Positions 35,601-43,925 of a DNA stretch of 64,000 nt are shown piece by piece; the stretch's first letter is position 1; every line of letters begins with the position of its first letter. Source of the stretch: Clostridia bacterium (GTDB lineage Bacteria; Bacillota; Clostridia; Christensenellales; Aristaeellaceae); assembly GCA_017547285.1 (NCBI GenBank), contig JAFYQB010000160.1, positions 50,194 to 114,193 of the forward strand, read 5' to 3'. The notes below the pieces were generated by a model that did not search any database, was not told the origin of the DNA, and saw only the letters and a list, made by a program, of their open reading frames with translations. Position numbers and translations under genes: made by a program.

Positions 35601-36103
35601 TCAGCAGACAAATTGTCAAATGTGATGTAGTAAGAATCCTTCGGGAATTCAGGGCACACACCCTCAAAGGTGATGTTCTTGATATTCGGAAGATTGAAGA
35701 ACGCGCCGTAGACCACGGATACCGCAGGCGGAACAACCAGGTTTTCCACCGGCAGGTCGCTGATGCTGCCATCGCTGATGATGATCAGTTCCTGGGGCAG
35801 CGTTACCTCCGTCATGCTGGGAGCGCCGTTGAGCGTGCTGCTTCCAAAAAAACGGAGTGTATCAGGGAAGGAAATTTGGGTCATATCGAAGTAGGACTTG
35901 AAAGCCATATAGTCCAGACCGACCACAGGTACGCCGTCCACCTCGGCAGGAATCGTTACATGACCAATGGCATCAACAGACTTGGAATGCTTGGCCATAC
36001 CGGTTGATGCATTAACTGTCCAGGGATTTGCTTCCTCCGCCATGGCAGGGATGCATCCAAACAGCATCATGACTGCCAGCAACAGGCTCAGGATCTTTTT
36101 CAT
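32690..36103 (-). CDS. Large secreted leucine-rich-repeat protein with repeat modules
   Basis: Exported protein of 1137 residues. Signal peptide MKKILSLLLAVMMLFGCIPAMA. Residues about 30-400: BspA-like LRR_5 units (KSVDAIGHVTIPAEV, GVETVGKQAFHGCSLLTYVS, LESIGSKAFYNCNLSYVT). Residues about 440-850: four lipocalin-like beta modules, each opening with a G-x-W motif (FFGTWHDV, FIGSWQTT, LLGEWLDD, YFGAWQCE). Then a Met/Glu-rich triple repeat, and two near-identical C-terminal domains ending in LDYFGMVRTYE. The start at 36103 follows AAGGAG by 8 bases. BspA-like proteins bind host or bacterial ligands; no specific function can be given. Confidence 0.85.
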   Translation of the reverse strand: MKKILSLLLAVMMLFGCIPAMAEEANPWTVNASTGMAKHSKSVDAIGHVTIPAEVDGVPVVGLDYMAFKSYFDMTQISFPDTLRFFGSSTLNGAPSMTEVTLPQELIIISDGSISDLPVENLVVPPAVSVVYGAFFNLPNIKNITFEGVCPEFPKDSYYITFDNLSADCVICVPDDQLDAYKAAFADREDVLARIQPSGKNAVVIDWTAPESDFEFDASTGTITAYNGSASRLEIPASIGGAAVKHIGAQAFLQRYSLMHVTIPEGVETVGKQAFHGCSLLTYVSLPTTLHTIGDSAFNTNNLVSVRWSEGLESIGSKAFYNCNLSYVTLPATLRTIADSGFENAGLVEVTFGPNVETVGEKGFAAKTIEAITYTGAAMPAFGADAFKGCKKDATLTLADGSPMELYDGFVTYMASAFPSCVVNEPAAMEMPFPALDVMAGMPFFGTWHDVAGMDVMGDFTDEYPTVTATLNPDATGTVVVDGEEQAIGWYVTEGYAIFCPVVNGKPDEASAFALASIDENGRMVVDFGYAAAITEQEGKLYTVPAIPEKPWPELDLSNAKSFIGSWQTTDGSMILTLNDDGTATSMEVGEDPYQLRWYAEYAEAFVGETVNTAASITFDGNGNIEMKMDGASILLVPYVEAKVIEGADELLGEWLDDIGNKLVLNNDGSMTYTYAFDGWMNENTWDVVDGVPTVIDGSWAACPITLENGILTITNGEGIFQIFSADGDLSAYYGEEEETYELPEAQPIGDEGAAYFGAWQCEFMPGMAMVLTLNQDGTCSMDMMSEVEPGVWTMENGRAYVMGDELFIDGDGNLVMESQGMVFVKTEAASTAGSEINEDDDMALLMAMLGAAEEGPEEAESDEMSDEEAFMMLMAMMGAMEEETVEETASEEMSDEEAMALLMAMMGAMEEEEEPADESSDSCIGVKFRMTGAIVQGMTLTADQLGCAGDYVIFNADGSAELVMGGINVQTLGWKRGTVNVLGTEYEDGFSIDYYGTYYNFAVTEEGLLMDYFGMLRTYERADGEAAPSAAAPAADPYVGKKFLCTGSIVQGMKLSAEQLGCAGDYVIFNADGSTELVMSGIQVQTLGWTRGTVNVAGVEYEGFAVDYYGTIYNFATTEDGLLLDYFGMVRTYEAE

Positions 36104-36117
36104 TTTCAGGACTCCTT

Positions 36118-36600
36118 TCATTGTTCAGGTTCCTTGATGTACTTGGAGAACAGGGTATCCATATCAGCACACGCTGCGCTGTAAGTGGAGGGATAACGGT
36201 TGCTGCCTCTTGCTTCGATCACAGTGCCGTCCGCAAAAGCAACGCGTAGTGAAAAGGATGTTCCATCCATCATCAGGGGATCTGATTGCGAAAAGCCATG
36301 CCATTTCCACAAATTGTGGCGGTTGATGATCTCCATCAGCGCAGTTACATCTTCTGTGCTTATAATTGCCGACTGTTCATCTTCTTCCCTGAAGGGGTGG
36401 AAGCGGAAGACATATTCGTTTTCGCTTTCCGCAACCTCATAGGAATAGAAGCTATCGGTTGAAGCGCCACGGTGAGAATATACAAATCTTGTGAGAGGGG
36501 CAGCGGTTGGTTTGGCGCCGCCTGCATTTTGTGAAGCGAACCACGCGCCTCCGCCGAACAACAGCAGTGCCGCCGTTATCAAAAGAATTTTGAGACGCAT
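36118..36600 (-). CDS. Small exported protein, function unknown
   Basis: Protein of 160 residues with an N-terminal hydrophobic segment (ILLITAALLLFGGGAWFAS) acting as signal or anchor. The remainder is a compact mixed domain with FVYSHRGASTDSFYSYEVAESE, a central HNLWKWHGFSQSDPLM and a C-terminal helix. No family recognised. AAAGGAG lies 7 bases before the ATG. It ends 14 bases before the leucine-rich-repeat protein start, so it is part of the same operon. Confidence 0.75.
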   Translation of the reverse strand: MRLKILLITAALLLFGGGAWFASQNAGGAKPTAAPLTRFVYSHRGASTDSFYSYEVAESENEYVFRFHPFREEDEQSAIISTEDVTALMEIINRHNLWKWHGFSQSDPLMMDGTSFSLRVAFADGTVIEARGSNRYPSTYSAACADMDTLFSKYIKEPEQ

Positions 36601-36619
36601 GGTTCAGCTCCTTTCGGGA

Positions 36620-39316
36620 TTACTGCTTCTGAGCAACCAGTACAAGGCACTGGCCGTTGTGTTCCTGATCCCACACCACCAGCGTGAGCAGATCATCGCC
36701 ATAAGCGATTTCCACATCTTCCGTGCGGGCTGCGCCCATGGTGAGGGCGGTCTTGTAAACCTTGAAGATCATTTCGCTGCTCAGATCGTTCAGGTTGGTC
36801 AGATTGAATGCTTCCTCGGATACACGCATGCGCAGAATAGCAGCAATGCAGTAGGTGTCTCTTGCACCCATCGGGCCGAAGAGCACCGGCTTGTCTGCAA
36901 GATCTACGCTGTAATCCAGCATTCTGTTGATAGCAGAGAAGTAGTTCTTGCCTTCGAAATCGGCAATATAGATGATCTGGTTACCGAGTTCCGCATCGCT
37001 GACTGCGGAAAGAACCATGTCGGTATCTTCGCTGCCGGAAAGCTGCGCCTGATAGAGAGAAGCAGAAGTGGAATAATCGCTTCGGCCTACCATATTGTCC
37101 ACAGGAGTGCCAACCACAGTCAGCCACAGGGGCAGTTCAGCAGGCGCTTTGGTTGCTGCAGGTGCAGCGGGCTTAGGCGTTGCAGCAGGAACGATCACCT
37201 CAGCAAGAGCCTCTGTTACTGCCGGCTTTTCCGTTGTCTCTGGAGCGGGAGTACTGGTAGCCACCACGACCGTGCCAACGTAATACGTCTCAACCGGCTT
37301 GATCTCAACATAAGAATATCCCGGCGTCACTACACCTGTAACGGTGGATATGTCGATCTTGCCTCCGCTTGCGTCCTGAATAATCTCATCCGACAGAATG
37401 GTCGGAACCACGACATCGTTGGCGCCCTTACTGTCCATCATTTTGGTGTCTTCGTAGCAGAAATTGATACCGGACTGATTCAGGATGCTGCCCGCGAGTG
37501 CGTCCGCCTCCGTAACCTTGTGGCTGTACGGGAATGTTACTGATTCACCGGGTTCCAGCCGCGCGATTGTTGCGGAAGACGAACCGGGAATGGTCGAATT
37601 CATCTGTACATCCAGCAAAGCCACATCGCTCTGATTCGTAACAACGGTTTCAAACTGGAGCGTTTCGTCTTCGATAAAGAAGTCGGGATGGAATTTGGGA
37701 TGGTTGACGAGATCCGTTGCAACCTTCACCGAATAAATGGGCGTGTTGGTGGGAACTTTGATCGAACCGCTCTTGGCATTGTAACGGAATCCGTACTGAT
37801 CACCGGCAGTGGCGGAAACTTCATTGGTAATCGAGCCAAATGCCGCGTCGCCGTCTGTTACGGTATGCGTATAGGTGAATTCATAAACCTCACCCTTTTT
37901 CAAAACATCCAGCGTATGGATCTCGCTGTTGATGGTGCCGGTACCGCCGAGCATACGGCCGTTCACATCAACGTCCGCCAGATCCAAATTGCCTTTGTTT
38001 TCCACTACGATCTGGTAGGCGACCTGTTCGTCTTGCACATAGTACTGTCCGTTTGCAGGGGCGGAGGCCAGCGTTTGGCTGATGTCCAGGATTCCTTCAT
38101 CAAAGCCAACGGGAACCTCTACCGACGCTGCAGTCACACTGCCCGTATATTTGTCACTCGAAGTATCTTTTTCCGCATAATAGACAAAGGTTGCACTCGC
38201 CTGATTGACGACTTTTCCTGCATATGCGTCTTCAGCAGTCACCGTATAGCTGTGGTCAAACCAGTAACCATAAGTGAGCCAGTCTTTCCATCCCGGCTCT
38301 ACGCCCGGCAGAGAAGAGGAAACCGTCACATTCGATACAAATGTATTACTGATTCTGGTGACCCTTGTCCGGAACTGAATGGTTTCGCCGGCAACAAAGA
38401 AGTTGGGATTCACTTCCGGACTGTTGAGCACGGTGGTTTCAATCGTTACAATAACGTCTGGAATTTCCTCCCCACCGCCGCCGCGACCGTCGGAGGCGCG
38501 CATGTCGCAGGATACAATGATCGCCGCACTGTCCTCTTCATGCGCCACAGAAGCGCCTTCACCGTTGATAGAGGCAGTGTATTCCTTGCCCTCGGGTTCA
38601 TCGGCATGGAGCGTTACCTGTACAGTATAGATTTCATCCTGCACAAACAGCTCGTCCGCGGCCATCGCACTGCCGCCGTGCAGCCAGTTCACACCGGTCA
38701 CGGCATAGCCTTCATTGGCAATGGAAGCCATGGTTTCACCCGTGCAATAGGCAAAAGGCGGAACCACATCCGATATTTCCAGATGGACCATTTCTTTGCC
38801 GTACAAAGCGGAAAGCACTTCTTCCCATGCAATTCCGTCCTGCTTGAAGCCATGATCTTTCTGGAATTTCTTTACCGCCTGCTGCGTTTGCACACCAAAA
38901 TTTCCGTCGGCAGAACTGTTCAGATACCCCTGATCGATCAGCGCTTCCTGCATTTTGCGAACATCGTCTTCCCGGTCTTCGATGTCACGGTACAGGGTTC
39001 CGGGACCGTAAAAGCGTTCGCTCATTTTGACGCCGCAAATGGTGCACTGACGTTCGCGGCGTCCCATGGTCTTTTCACCGGCCGGCTCAGTGATTTTCCA
39101 CTGGGTCCATGCGTGCGCATGATCCCAGCCTGATTGATCCGCGGCGGCTTCTTCATCCTGCGCTGCTTCAGGCTGAACAGGCTGAACAGGCTCCGAAGGG
39201 ACTATTGGCTGAAAAACAGTTCCCGGATTGATAACGCTCTGCGCAAAAGCGACCGCCTGCGACATCACCATCATCAAAACCATTCCGAAAGCGAGCCATT
39301 TTTTCCAGTTTTTCAT
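36620..39316 (-). CDS. Secreted protein: peptidoglycan-binding and DUF11-like repeats
   Basis: Exported protein of 898 residues with signal peptide ending near VAFAQS. Order: a CxxC unit like those of the CxxC-repeat protein (RERQCTICGVKMSERFYGPG, residues about 88-107), a PG_binding_1 domain (MQEALIDQGYLNSSADGNFG to AVKKFQKDHGF), an unclassified domain, then about three DUF11-like beta-sandwich repeats recognisable by paired V-T-x-x-D-A-x-A-G-x-x-x-N-Q motifs (VTAEDAYAGKVVNQASATF, VTEADALAGSILNQSGINF). A P/T/A-rich linker (ETTEKPAVTEALAEV) precedes a C-terminal cytosine-free globular domain. It links the wall to the exterior. Confidence 0.82.
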   Translation of the reverse strand: MKNWKKWLAFGMVLMMVMSQAVAFAQSVINPGTVFQPIVPSEPVQPVQPEAAQDEEAAADQSGWDHAHAWTQWKITEPAGEKTMGRRERQCTICGVKMSERFYGPGTLYRDIEDREDDVRKMQEALIDQGYLNSSADGNFGVQTQQAVKKFQKDHGFKQDGIAWEEVLSALYGKEMVHLEISDVVPPFAYCTGETMASIANEGYAVTGVNWLHGGSAMAADELFVQDEIYTVQVTLHADEPEGKEYTASINGEGASVAHEEDSAAIIVSCDMRASDGRGGGGEEIPDVIVTIETTVLNSPEVNPNFFVAGETIQFRTRVTRISNTFVSNVTVSSSLPGVEPGWKDWLTYGYWFDHSYTVTAEDAYAGKVVNQASATFVYYAEKDTSSDKYTGSVTAASVEVPVGFDEGILDISQTLASAPANGQYYVQDEQVAYQIVVENKGNLDLADVDVNGRMLGGTGTINSEIHTLDVLKKGEVYEFTYTHTVTDGDAAFGSITNEVSATAGDQYGFRYNAKSGSIKVPTNTPIYSVKVATDLVNHPKFHPDFFIEDETLQFETVVTNQSDVALLDVQMNSTIPGSSSATIARLEPGESVTFPYSHKVTEADALAGSILNQSGINFCYEDTKMMDSKGANDVVVPTILSDEIIQDASGGKIDISTVTGVVTPGYSYVEIKPVETYYVGTVVVATSTPAPETTEKPAVTEALAEVIVPAATPKPAAPAATKAPAELPLWLTVVGTPVDNMVGRSDYSTSASLYQAQLSGSEDTDMVLSAVSDAELGNQIIYIADFEGKNYFSAINRMLDYSVDLADKPVLFGPMGARDTYCIAAILRMRVSEEAFNLTNLNDLSSEMIFKVYKTALTMGAARTEDVEIAYGDDLLTLVVWDQEHNGQCLVLVAQKQ

Positions 39317-39346
39317 TTCAAATATTCCTCCTTAACAAACAAGCAA

Positions 39347-39374
39347 AGTCTGCCCTTGAAAACATGGGCAGACT
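39347..39374 (-). other. Intergenic hairpin after the 231-aa secreted protein gene
   Basis: AGTCTGCCC (39347-39355) pairs with GGGCAGACT (39366-39374). On the minus strand it is followed by a T-rich tract (TTGCTTGTTTG) and lies between the first and second genes of the secretome operon, so it may limit read-through. Confidence 0.5.
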
Positions 39375-39395
39375 GTTTGTACAGGTATCTGTACA

Positions 39396-40076
39396 TCAAT
39401 CGAGCTTTTCAACCTTTTCCAGATAGAAGACTGCAGGTTCGGAGAACAGCTCTGTGGTGATGCTGATGCTGCCATCCTCAAGCGCATTGGCCGCAAACAC
39501 CATGTCCTTGCTGTATTCGTCCTTTGCAGGCACAGTCAGGGTGAGCGCATTGTTTTCAAACACAGCTTCGCCTTCAAAATTTTCAGCATCGATAAAAGTA
39601 AGAGTCAGAGCCAGCTTTGTGCCATCAATGCTTGCATTCATATATACGCCCGCGGCATCCACCGGCAGCAGCGCGCCGAAACAATCCACATGCAGGGCTC
39701 CCCACAGGCCGTTAAAATCCTCAAGGGCAACCGCTTCCTCGCGTGCAGCGGCAGGAACCCACTGCTCAATGGGCGTGTGAGTAAACACCACATCATCCAT
39801 GGTAAGCGTCTGAGCCGCTGCGTCATATGCAAAGGCGCTCTCGGTTTCCGTTCCTTTGTCCATCACCAGATTGCTGCCTTCCAGCACCCAGGTGCCGTTC
39901 TGAACGTCACCCGCCACTTCCATAGCATAGGTGCTGTCTGCGTTTACGGTTACTTTTATTACGATGCCGTATGCCTCACCATACCATTCGCCGGTTACGT
40001 CCTCAGCACATGCTGCGCCAAGCAGCACAGCCAGCGCAAGGATCAGAGTTGCCATTGCAGTCAGAATCTTTTTCAT
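39396..40076 (-). CDS. Secreted beta-rich protein, first gene of the secretome operon
   Basis: Exported protein of 226 residues with signal peptide MKKILTAMATLILALAVLLGAACAE. After it come two lipocalin-like units with the G-x-W motif, VTGEWYGEAYGIVIK and FNGLWGALHVDCFG, similar in style to the modules of the large leucine-rich-repeat protein. GGAGG is 8 bases before ATG 40076, so this start is preferred to one five codons earlier. Closest gene to the shared divergent promoter region, thus likely the first to be transcribed. Confidence 0.8.
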   Translation of the reverse strand: MKKILTAMATLILALAVLLGAACAEDVTGEWYGEAYGIVIKVTVNADSTYAMEVAGDVQNGTWVLEGSNLVMDKGTETESAFAYDAAAQTLTMDDVVFTHTPIEQWVPAAAREEAVALEDFNGLWGALHVDCFGALLPVDAAGVYMNASIDGTKLALTLTFIDAENFEGEAVFENNALTLTVPAKDEYSKDMVFAANALEDGSISITTELFSEPAVFYLEKVEKLD

Positions 40077-40123
40077 GTACGCTTCCTCCATATTTGATTA
40101 CAATTTTGTCAAACAGGCTTTCT

Positions 40124-40242
40124 TCTTATATTTTACAGATTTTTCACAGGCTGACCACTACACGAAAGTACTGTTTTTAAGTAATAAACCAGCAAAAGTG
40201 TACTTTTGTATAGTGGTCAAAAAGATCCTGAATTGCTATAAT
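40124..40242. promoter_or_regulatory. Divergent promoters within a 20-bp inverted repeat
   Basis: TGACCACTACACGAAAGTAC (40152-40171) and its near complement at 40200-40219 (18 of 20 bases agree), 28 bases apart. On the plus strand TGGTCA (40214-40219, end of the right arm) is a -35 box 17 bases before TATAAT (40237-40242, extended TGC). On the minus strand TGGTCA (40157-40152, end of the left arm) lies about 16 bases before TAAAAT. The layout suggests an operator controlling both the secretome operon and the sensor operon. Confidence 0.6.
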
Positions 40243-40311
40243 GATAAACAGAATGTCCTAAAACACATTTGACGGTTGAATTGTGATCAATTTAGTAAGG
40301 AAGTCTGATGT

Positions 40312-41967
40312 ATGGCGCTTTCCAGAAAAAGATCCTTGTTGTATTTGGCTGCGATTGCTGTGCTTCTGGGCTTTGCCTGGTGCCTGCGTTTTGTTTTTCA
40401 TCCGATGACGGAAAATTCGCTGCTGGCTATCAGTATGATGACCCTGCGCTGGGCCATTCAGGTTACTCTGACTGTATGCTGGTTCATGTCCATCCGGCGG
40501 CGTATTCTGAATACTGCCATACGGAAAATGCTTTTGAGCGTGGGCGGGTTTTTGCTGTTCTGGCAGATCGTGCGTATCATCAAATTTGACTATGTGATTG
40601 TTACTCGTCCTATTGGACGTTACTGCTGGTACAGTTACTACATTCCCATGGTACTGGTGCCTCTGATTGGCGTTTTCGTTGTCAACCATATTGGCGAACC
40701 CGAAGGCTATCGTTCGCCGGGATGGATGAAGTATTTGTTTATTCCGGCTGCGTTTCTGATTGGTGTTGTTTTCACCAACGACCTGCATCAGCTTGTCTTT
40801 ACCTTTCATAATGGTTTTGAACTGTACAACAGCAATTACGGCTACGGCTTTATGTACATTGTCGTTATGGCGTGGTTTGTGATTCTGGCCATGTATTTTG
40901 TCATTATGCTTCTTCGCAAAAGCCGTGTTCCCGGCAGTAAGCAGTTTCAAACGATTCCGCTGGTAACGGCCATACTGGGCAGCGGCTTCTGGCTGTGCTA
41001 CAGTCTTGGACTGATCGAATGCGACTTGACTGCCATCGACAGCCTGATTATCATTCTGATTCTGGAAAGCGCCATTCAAAGCGGTCTGATCCCTTCCAAC
41101 ATGAATTACAGGGAGCTGTTTGCCCAATCCACCATCGCCGCTCAAATTGTGGATGGTCAGCAAAAGGTTCATTATACCTCTGTCAACGCTGCACCGCTGG
41201 ATCACGCAGTGATGGAGCAGGCAAAGCATGAGACGGTCGATTTGGGAGACACGATCCTGCATGCACAAACCATTCATGGCGGCTACGTTTTCTGGCAGGA
41301 TGATGTGAAAGAAATGAACAGTCTGGCTGAGCATCTGCGTGAGGCCAACGACATGCTCGGCGAACGCTACGCTCTGATGAAGGCGGAAGTAGAACTGAAG
41401 GAGCGTCGTCTGCAGGCGGAAGAAAAGAGCCGCCTATATGACCGGATTGCGCGGGAGATCGCGCCGCAGCTGGACAAAGCGGATACGCTTTTGCAGCAGA
41501 GCCGTGAGCATCCGGAGCAGGCCAATGCGCTGCTTTCGCAGGTATGCGTGATCAGCGCTTACATCAAACGCCGGGCAAATCTCATCCTGCTGGGCGAAGA
41601 AAAGGCGGAAATTTCTGCCCGTGAGTTGGAACTGTGTCTGCGCGAATCGCTGGACAATCTGCGGCTGTGCGGTGTGATTACATATCTGGATTGCCACTGT
41701 GATGGGCAGGCCGCGGTAAAGCATATCATCGAGGCTTATGACCTTTTTGAAAACGTGATGGAGCAATGGCTTGACCAGCTGAGTGCCATGATGGTAACGG
41801 CCGAAGCTTCCGAAGAAACCATCCGGCTGCGCATTCAGGCTGGATGCAAATCCGCTGTTGCTGCGCCGCCGGCTTTCATATCTTCCGCAGGAAACGCTCG
41901 CTGCGAAGTTCAGGATGAAGATCTGATTGTGGAAGTTGTACTGGGAAAAGGAGGTATGCAGGCATGA
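40312..41967 (+). CDS. 7TM sensor with degenerate kinase core
   Basis: Protein of 551 residues. The N-terminal 250 residues hold seven hydrophobic segments, as in the 7TM (HisKA_7TM) input module. A PAS-like stretch follows (AAQIVDGQQKVHYTSV), then a long coiled coil (MNSLAEHLREANDMLGERYAL). At about residue 380 the region corresponding to the DHp helix reads SRLYDRIAREIAPQL, with no histidine where kinases have HDxxG, and the C-terminal domain lacks N, G1 and G2 boxes (it reads YDLFENVMEQWLDQL and ends without GxGxG). Probably signal-sensing but catalytically dead. Overlaps the next gene by 4 bases. Confidence 0.75.
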   Translation: MALSRKRSLLYLAAIAVLLGFAWCLRFVFHPMTENSLLAISMMTLRWAIQVTLTVCWFMSIRRRILNTAIRKMLLSVGGFLLFWQIVRIIKFDYVIVTRPIGRYCWYSYYIPMVLVPLIGVFVVNHIGEPEGYRSPGWMKYLFIPAAFLIGVVFTNDLHQLVFTFHNGFELYNSNYGYGFMYIVVMAWFVILAMYFVIMLLRKSRVPGSKQFQTIPLVTAILGSGFWLCYSLGLIECDLTAIDSLIIILILESAIQSGLIPSNMNYRELFAQSTIAAQIVDGQQKVHYTSVNAAPLDHAVMEQAKHETVDLGDTILHAQTIHGGYVFWQDDVKEMNSLAEHLREANDMLGERYALMKAEVELKERRLQAEEKSRLYDRIAREIAPQLDKADTLLQQSREHPEQANALLSQVCVISAYIKRRANLILLGEEKAEISARELELCLRESLDNLRLCGVITYLDCHCDGQAAVKHIIEAYDLFENVMEQWLDQLSAMMVTAEASEETIRLRIQAGCKSAVAAPPAFISSAGNARCEVQDEDLIVEVVLGKGGMQA

Positions 41968-43247
41968 TCACCTTTGCTTCCCTTCCAATGACTTTGAAAA
42001 CGATCATTTCGACTTCATTCTTCATGACGATGGTTGCCGGAATCTGTGTCTGCATTCTTGTGGGCAGGAAACAGGGACGGGCGAAACAATGTCTGTTGAT
42101 ACTGTGCACTTCGGTGAATGCAGCAATGCTGCTTTTATACGTATCTGTCATTCGTGCCGAGCGTGCTCCAAGCAATATTCCGGCTGTGTCCCTGTGGTTT
42201 GAACAACGAAATGTGATCCTGCCGCTGCTGGTCTGGCTGGCTATCTCTACGTTCGTGATCATGGCCATTGTCGATGCGGTCAATCAGCACAAAAAAGCGA
42301 TAACACCTTCCGCTATTAAGGAAAGCCTTGATCATCTTGAAACCGGTCTTTGCTTTGCGCAGCCAAATGGGCTGGTGCTGCTGACCAATTACAGGATGAA
42401 TGAGCTGAGCCATGCCATCTTCGGAACATCAATTCAGAACGCAAATCTGTTCTGGAAAGCGCTGAGCAGCGAACAGCCTGTTGAAACTGTAACGCGTATC
42501 ACTTTCGGAAAACAACCTGAATTTCGTCTGCCGGATAATACGATCTGGACGTTCCATCGTGAAACATTAGTCGGTGCCATTCAGATCACCGCTGCTGATA
42601 CAACCCGGCAGCATCAACTTGTGGACGAATTGCAATCCCGTCATCGTGAACTGGAGGAAATGAACGCACGCATCCGCGGCTATGGCGACAAGGTCGACGA
42701 ATATGTGAGTGCTCGGGAACGTTTGGAAACCCGCGTGAACCTGCACGGTTTCCTCGGACAGGCGTTGCTGATGACACGGCACTACTTGCAATACGAAAAC
42801 GGCAATCCCAAGAAAATCATCGATATCTGGCAGCGCAACATTGACGTATTGCGGCTTGAGATCGAGCCTCAGCAGACCACGGACTCTATGGCCAGTCTGC
42901 AAAATGCCGCAAACGCCATCGGCATGCAGGTACACGTAAATGGGCGCCTGCCCGAAAATGCACAGACCAGGAAACTGATCGCTGCTATGGGCGCTGAAAC
43001 GTTGACCAACGCCGTGCGCCATGCGGATGCCAGACAGCTGTGGATTGATGTGGAAGAAACCGAAACGGCGCATGTGATCCGCTATACCAACGATGGTACG
43101 GTCCCCAAGGGTCCGATCGCGGAAGGCGGCGGACTAGGCACCGTCCGCAGAAAAATCGAAGCTGCCGGTGGAACGATATCTATTGAGGCGGACCCTCAGT
43201 TTGTTTTGACCATTATCTTTCAAAAAGGGGTGACGATGGATGTATAA
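41964..43247 (+). CDS. Sensor histidine kinase
   Basis: Membrane histidine kinase of 427 residues. Three N-terminal hydrophobic helices, a linker/PAS-like region (LETGLCFAQPNGLVLLTNYRM), a coiled coil (QLVDELQSRHRELEEMN) and a DHp helix containing the phospho-acceptor candidate in LHGFLGQALLMTRHYLQ. The ATP domain has an N-box GAETLTNAVRHADARQLW and a G-box EGGGLGTVRRKIEAAGGTI, so it can bind ATP. The architecture resembles NarX/LiaS-type kinases that partner NarL-type regulators. It follows the degenerate 7TM protein and precedes the regulator with 8 bases of overlap. Likely phosphorylates the following gene product. Confidence 0.88.
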   Translation: MITFASLPMTLKTIISTSFFMTMVAGICVCILVGRKQGRAKQCLLILCTSVNAAMLLLYVSVIRAERAPSNIPAVSLWFEQRNVILPLLVWLAISTFVIMAIVDAVNQHKKAITPSAIKESLDHLETGLCFAQPNGLVLLTNYRMNELSHAIFGTSIQNANLFWKALSSEQPVETVTRITFGKQPEFRLPDNTIWTFHRETLVGAIQITAADTTRQHQLVDELQSRHRELEEMNARIRGYGDKVDEYVSARERLETRVNLHGFLGQALLMTRHYLQYENGNPKKIIDIWQRNIDVLRLEIEPQQTTDSMASLQNAANAIGMQVHVNGRLPENAQTRKLIAAMGAETLTNAVRHADARQLWIDVEETETAHVIRYTNDGTVPKGPIAEGGGLGTVRRKIEAAGGTISIEADPQFVLTIIFQKGVTMDV

Positions 43248-43872
43248 TGTGCTGATTGTGGAAGACGATCCCATGGCAAGGAAACTGCTGGAGATTTTCG
43301 TTAGCACCAGCGACCAGTATCATCTGTTGCCTTCTCTGGACAGTGCAGCCATGGCAGAATTGTACTGCATGACCAACCGGGTCGATCTGATCCTGATGGA
43401 TGTTTGCACCGCTCTGGATGCCAATGGCATAGAAACCGCTGAAAAGCTAAAGAAAAACTATCCGCAGATTAAGATCATCATCATTACCAGCCAGCCGGAA
43501 TACAGCTACATCGCTCACGCCCGCAAAATAGGCGTAGAAAGTTTCTGGTACAAGGAACCCACAGCCGAGGCGCTTTTGAAGATTATGGATCGAACCATGG
43601 CGGGCGAATCCATTTATCCGGACTCTGCGCCTGTTACGCGTCTCGGAGCAGCGCTGAGCGACGACTTTACAGAGCGCGAACTGGAAGTGCTGCGTGAACT
43701 GGTCAGTGGCAAAACAGACGCAGCTATTGCCGAAACGCTGTGCCTGTCTGTTACTCGTGTAAAACAGCACATCCAGCGCATCCGCGAAAAAACGCAGTTT
43801 GCCAATCGAACAGAATTGGCTGTTCGTGCACGGGAAAGCGGAATCGTTATTGGCGATTATAAACATTTGTGA
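43240..43872 (+). CDS. NarL/LuxR-family response regulator
   Basis: Response regulator of 210 residues. Receiver domain: VEDDPMARKLL (acidic pocket), phospho-acceptor Asp in LILMDVCTALDA near residue 50, IIITSQ (Thr/Ser switch) and WYKEP (Lys). C-terminal HTH: FTEREEVLRELVSG-type REL, then AIAETLCLSVTRVKQHI (recognition helix) and IREKTQFANRTELAVRA. Candidate binder of the 20-bp inverted repeat at 40152-40219. Co-translated with the kinase. Confidence 0.92.
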   Translation: MYNVLIVEDDPMARKLLEIFVSTSDQYHLLPSLDSAAMAELYCMTNRVDLILMDVCTALDANGIETAEKLKKNYPQIKIIIITSQPEYSYIAHARKIGVESFWYKEPTAEALLKIMDRTMAGESIYPDSAPVTRLGAALSDDFTERELEVLRELVSGKTDAAIAETLCLSVTRVKQHIQRIREKTQFANRTELAVRARESGIVIGDYKHL

Positions 43873-43880
43873 AAAACAAG

Positions 43881-43907
43881 GGCTGGGACATCGCGTCTCA
43901 GCCTTTT
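43881..43907 (+). terminator. Terminator of the sensor operon
   Basis: GGCTGGGACA and TGTCTCAGCC-like arms (GGCTGgGAC / GTCtCAGCC) form a hairpin around ATCGC, followed by TTTTG, just after the regulator stop. One mismatch in the stem. Confidence 0.7.
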
Positions 43908-43925
43908 GCCTGATGGAGGAACAAA

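Noticed and set aside
37688..39133. A 481-residue plus-strand frame
   Set aside because: Antisense shadow of the 898-aa secreted protein, which has a signal peptide, a peptidoglycan-binding domain and a clear ribosome site.
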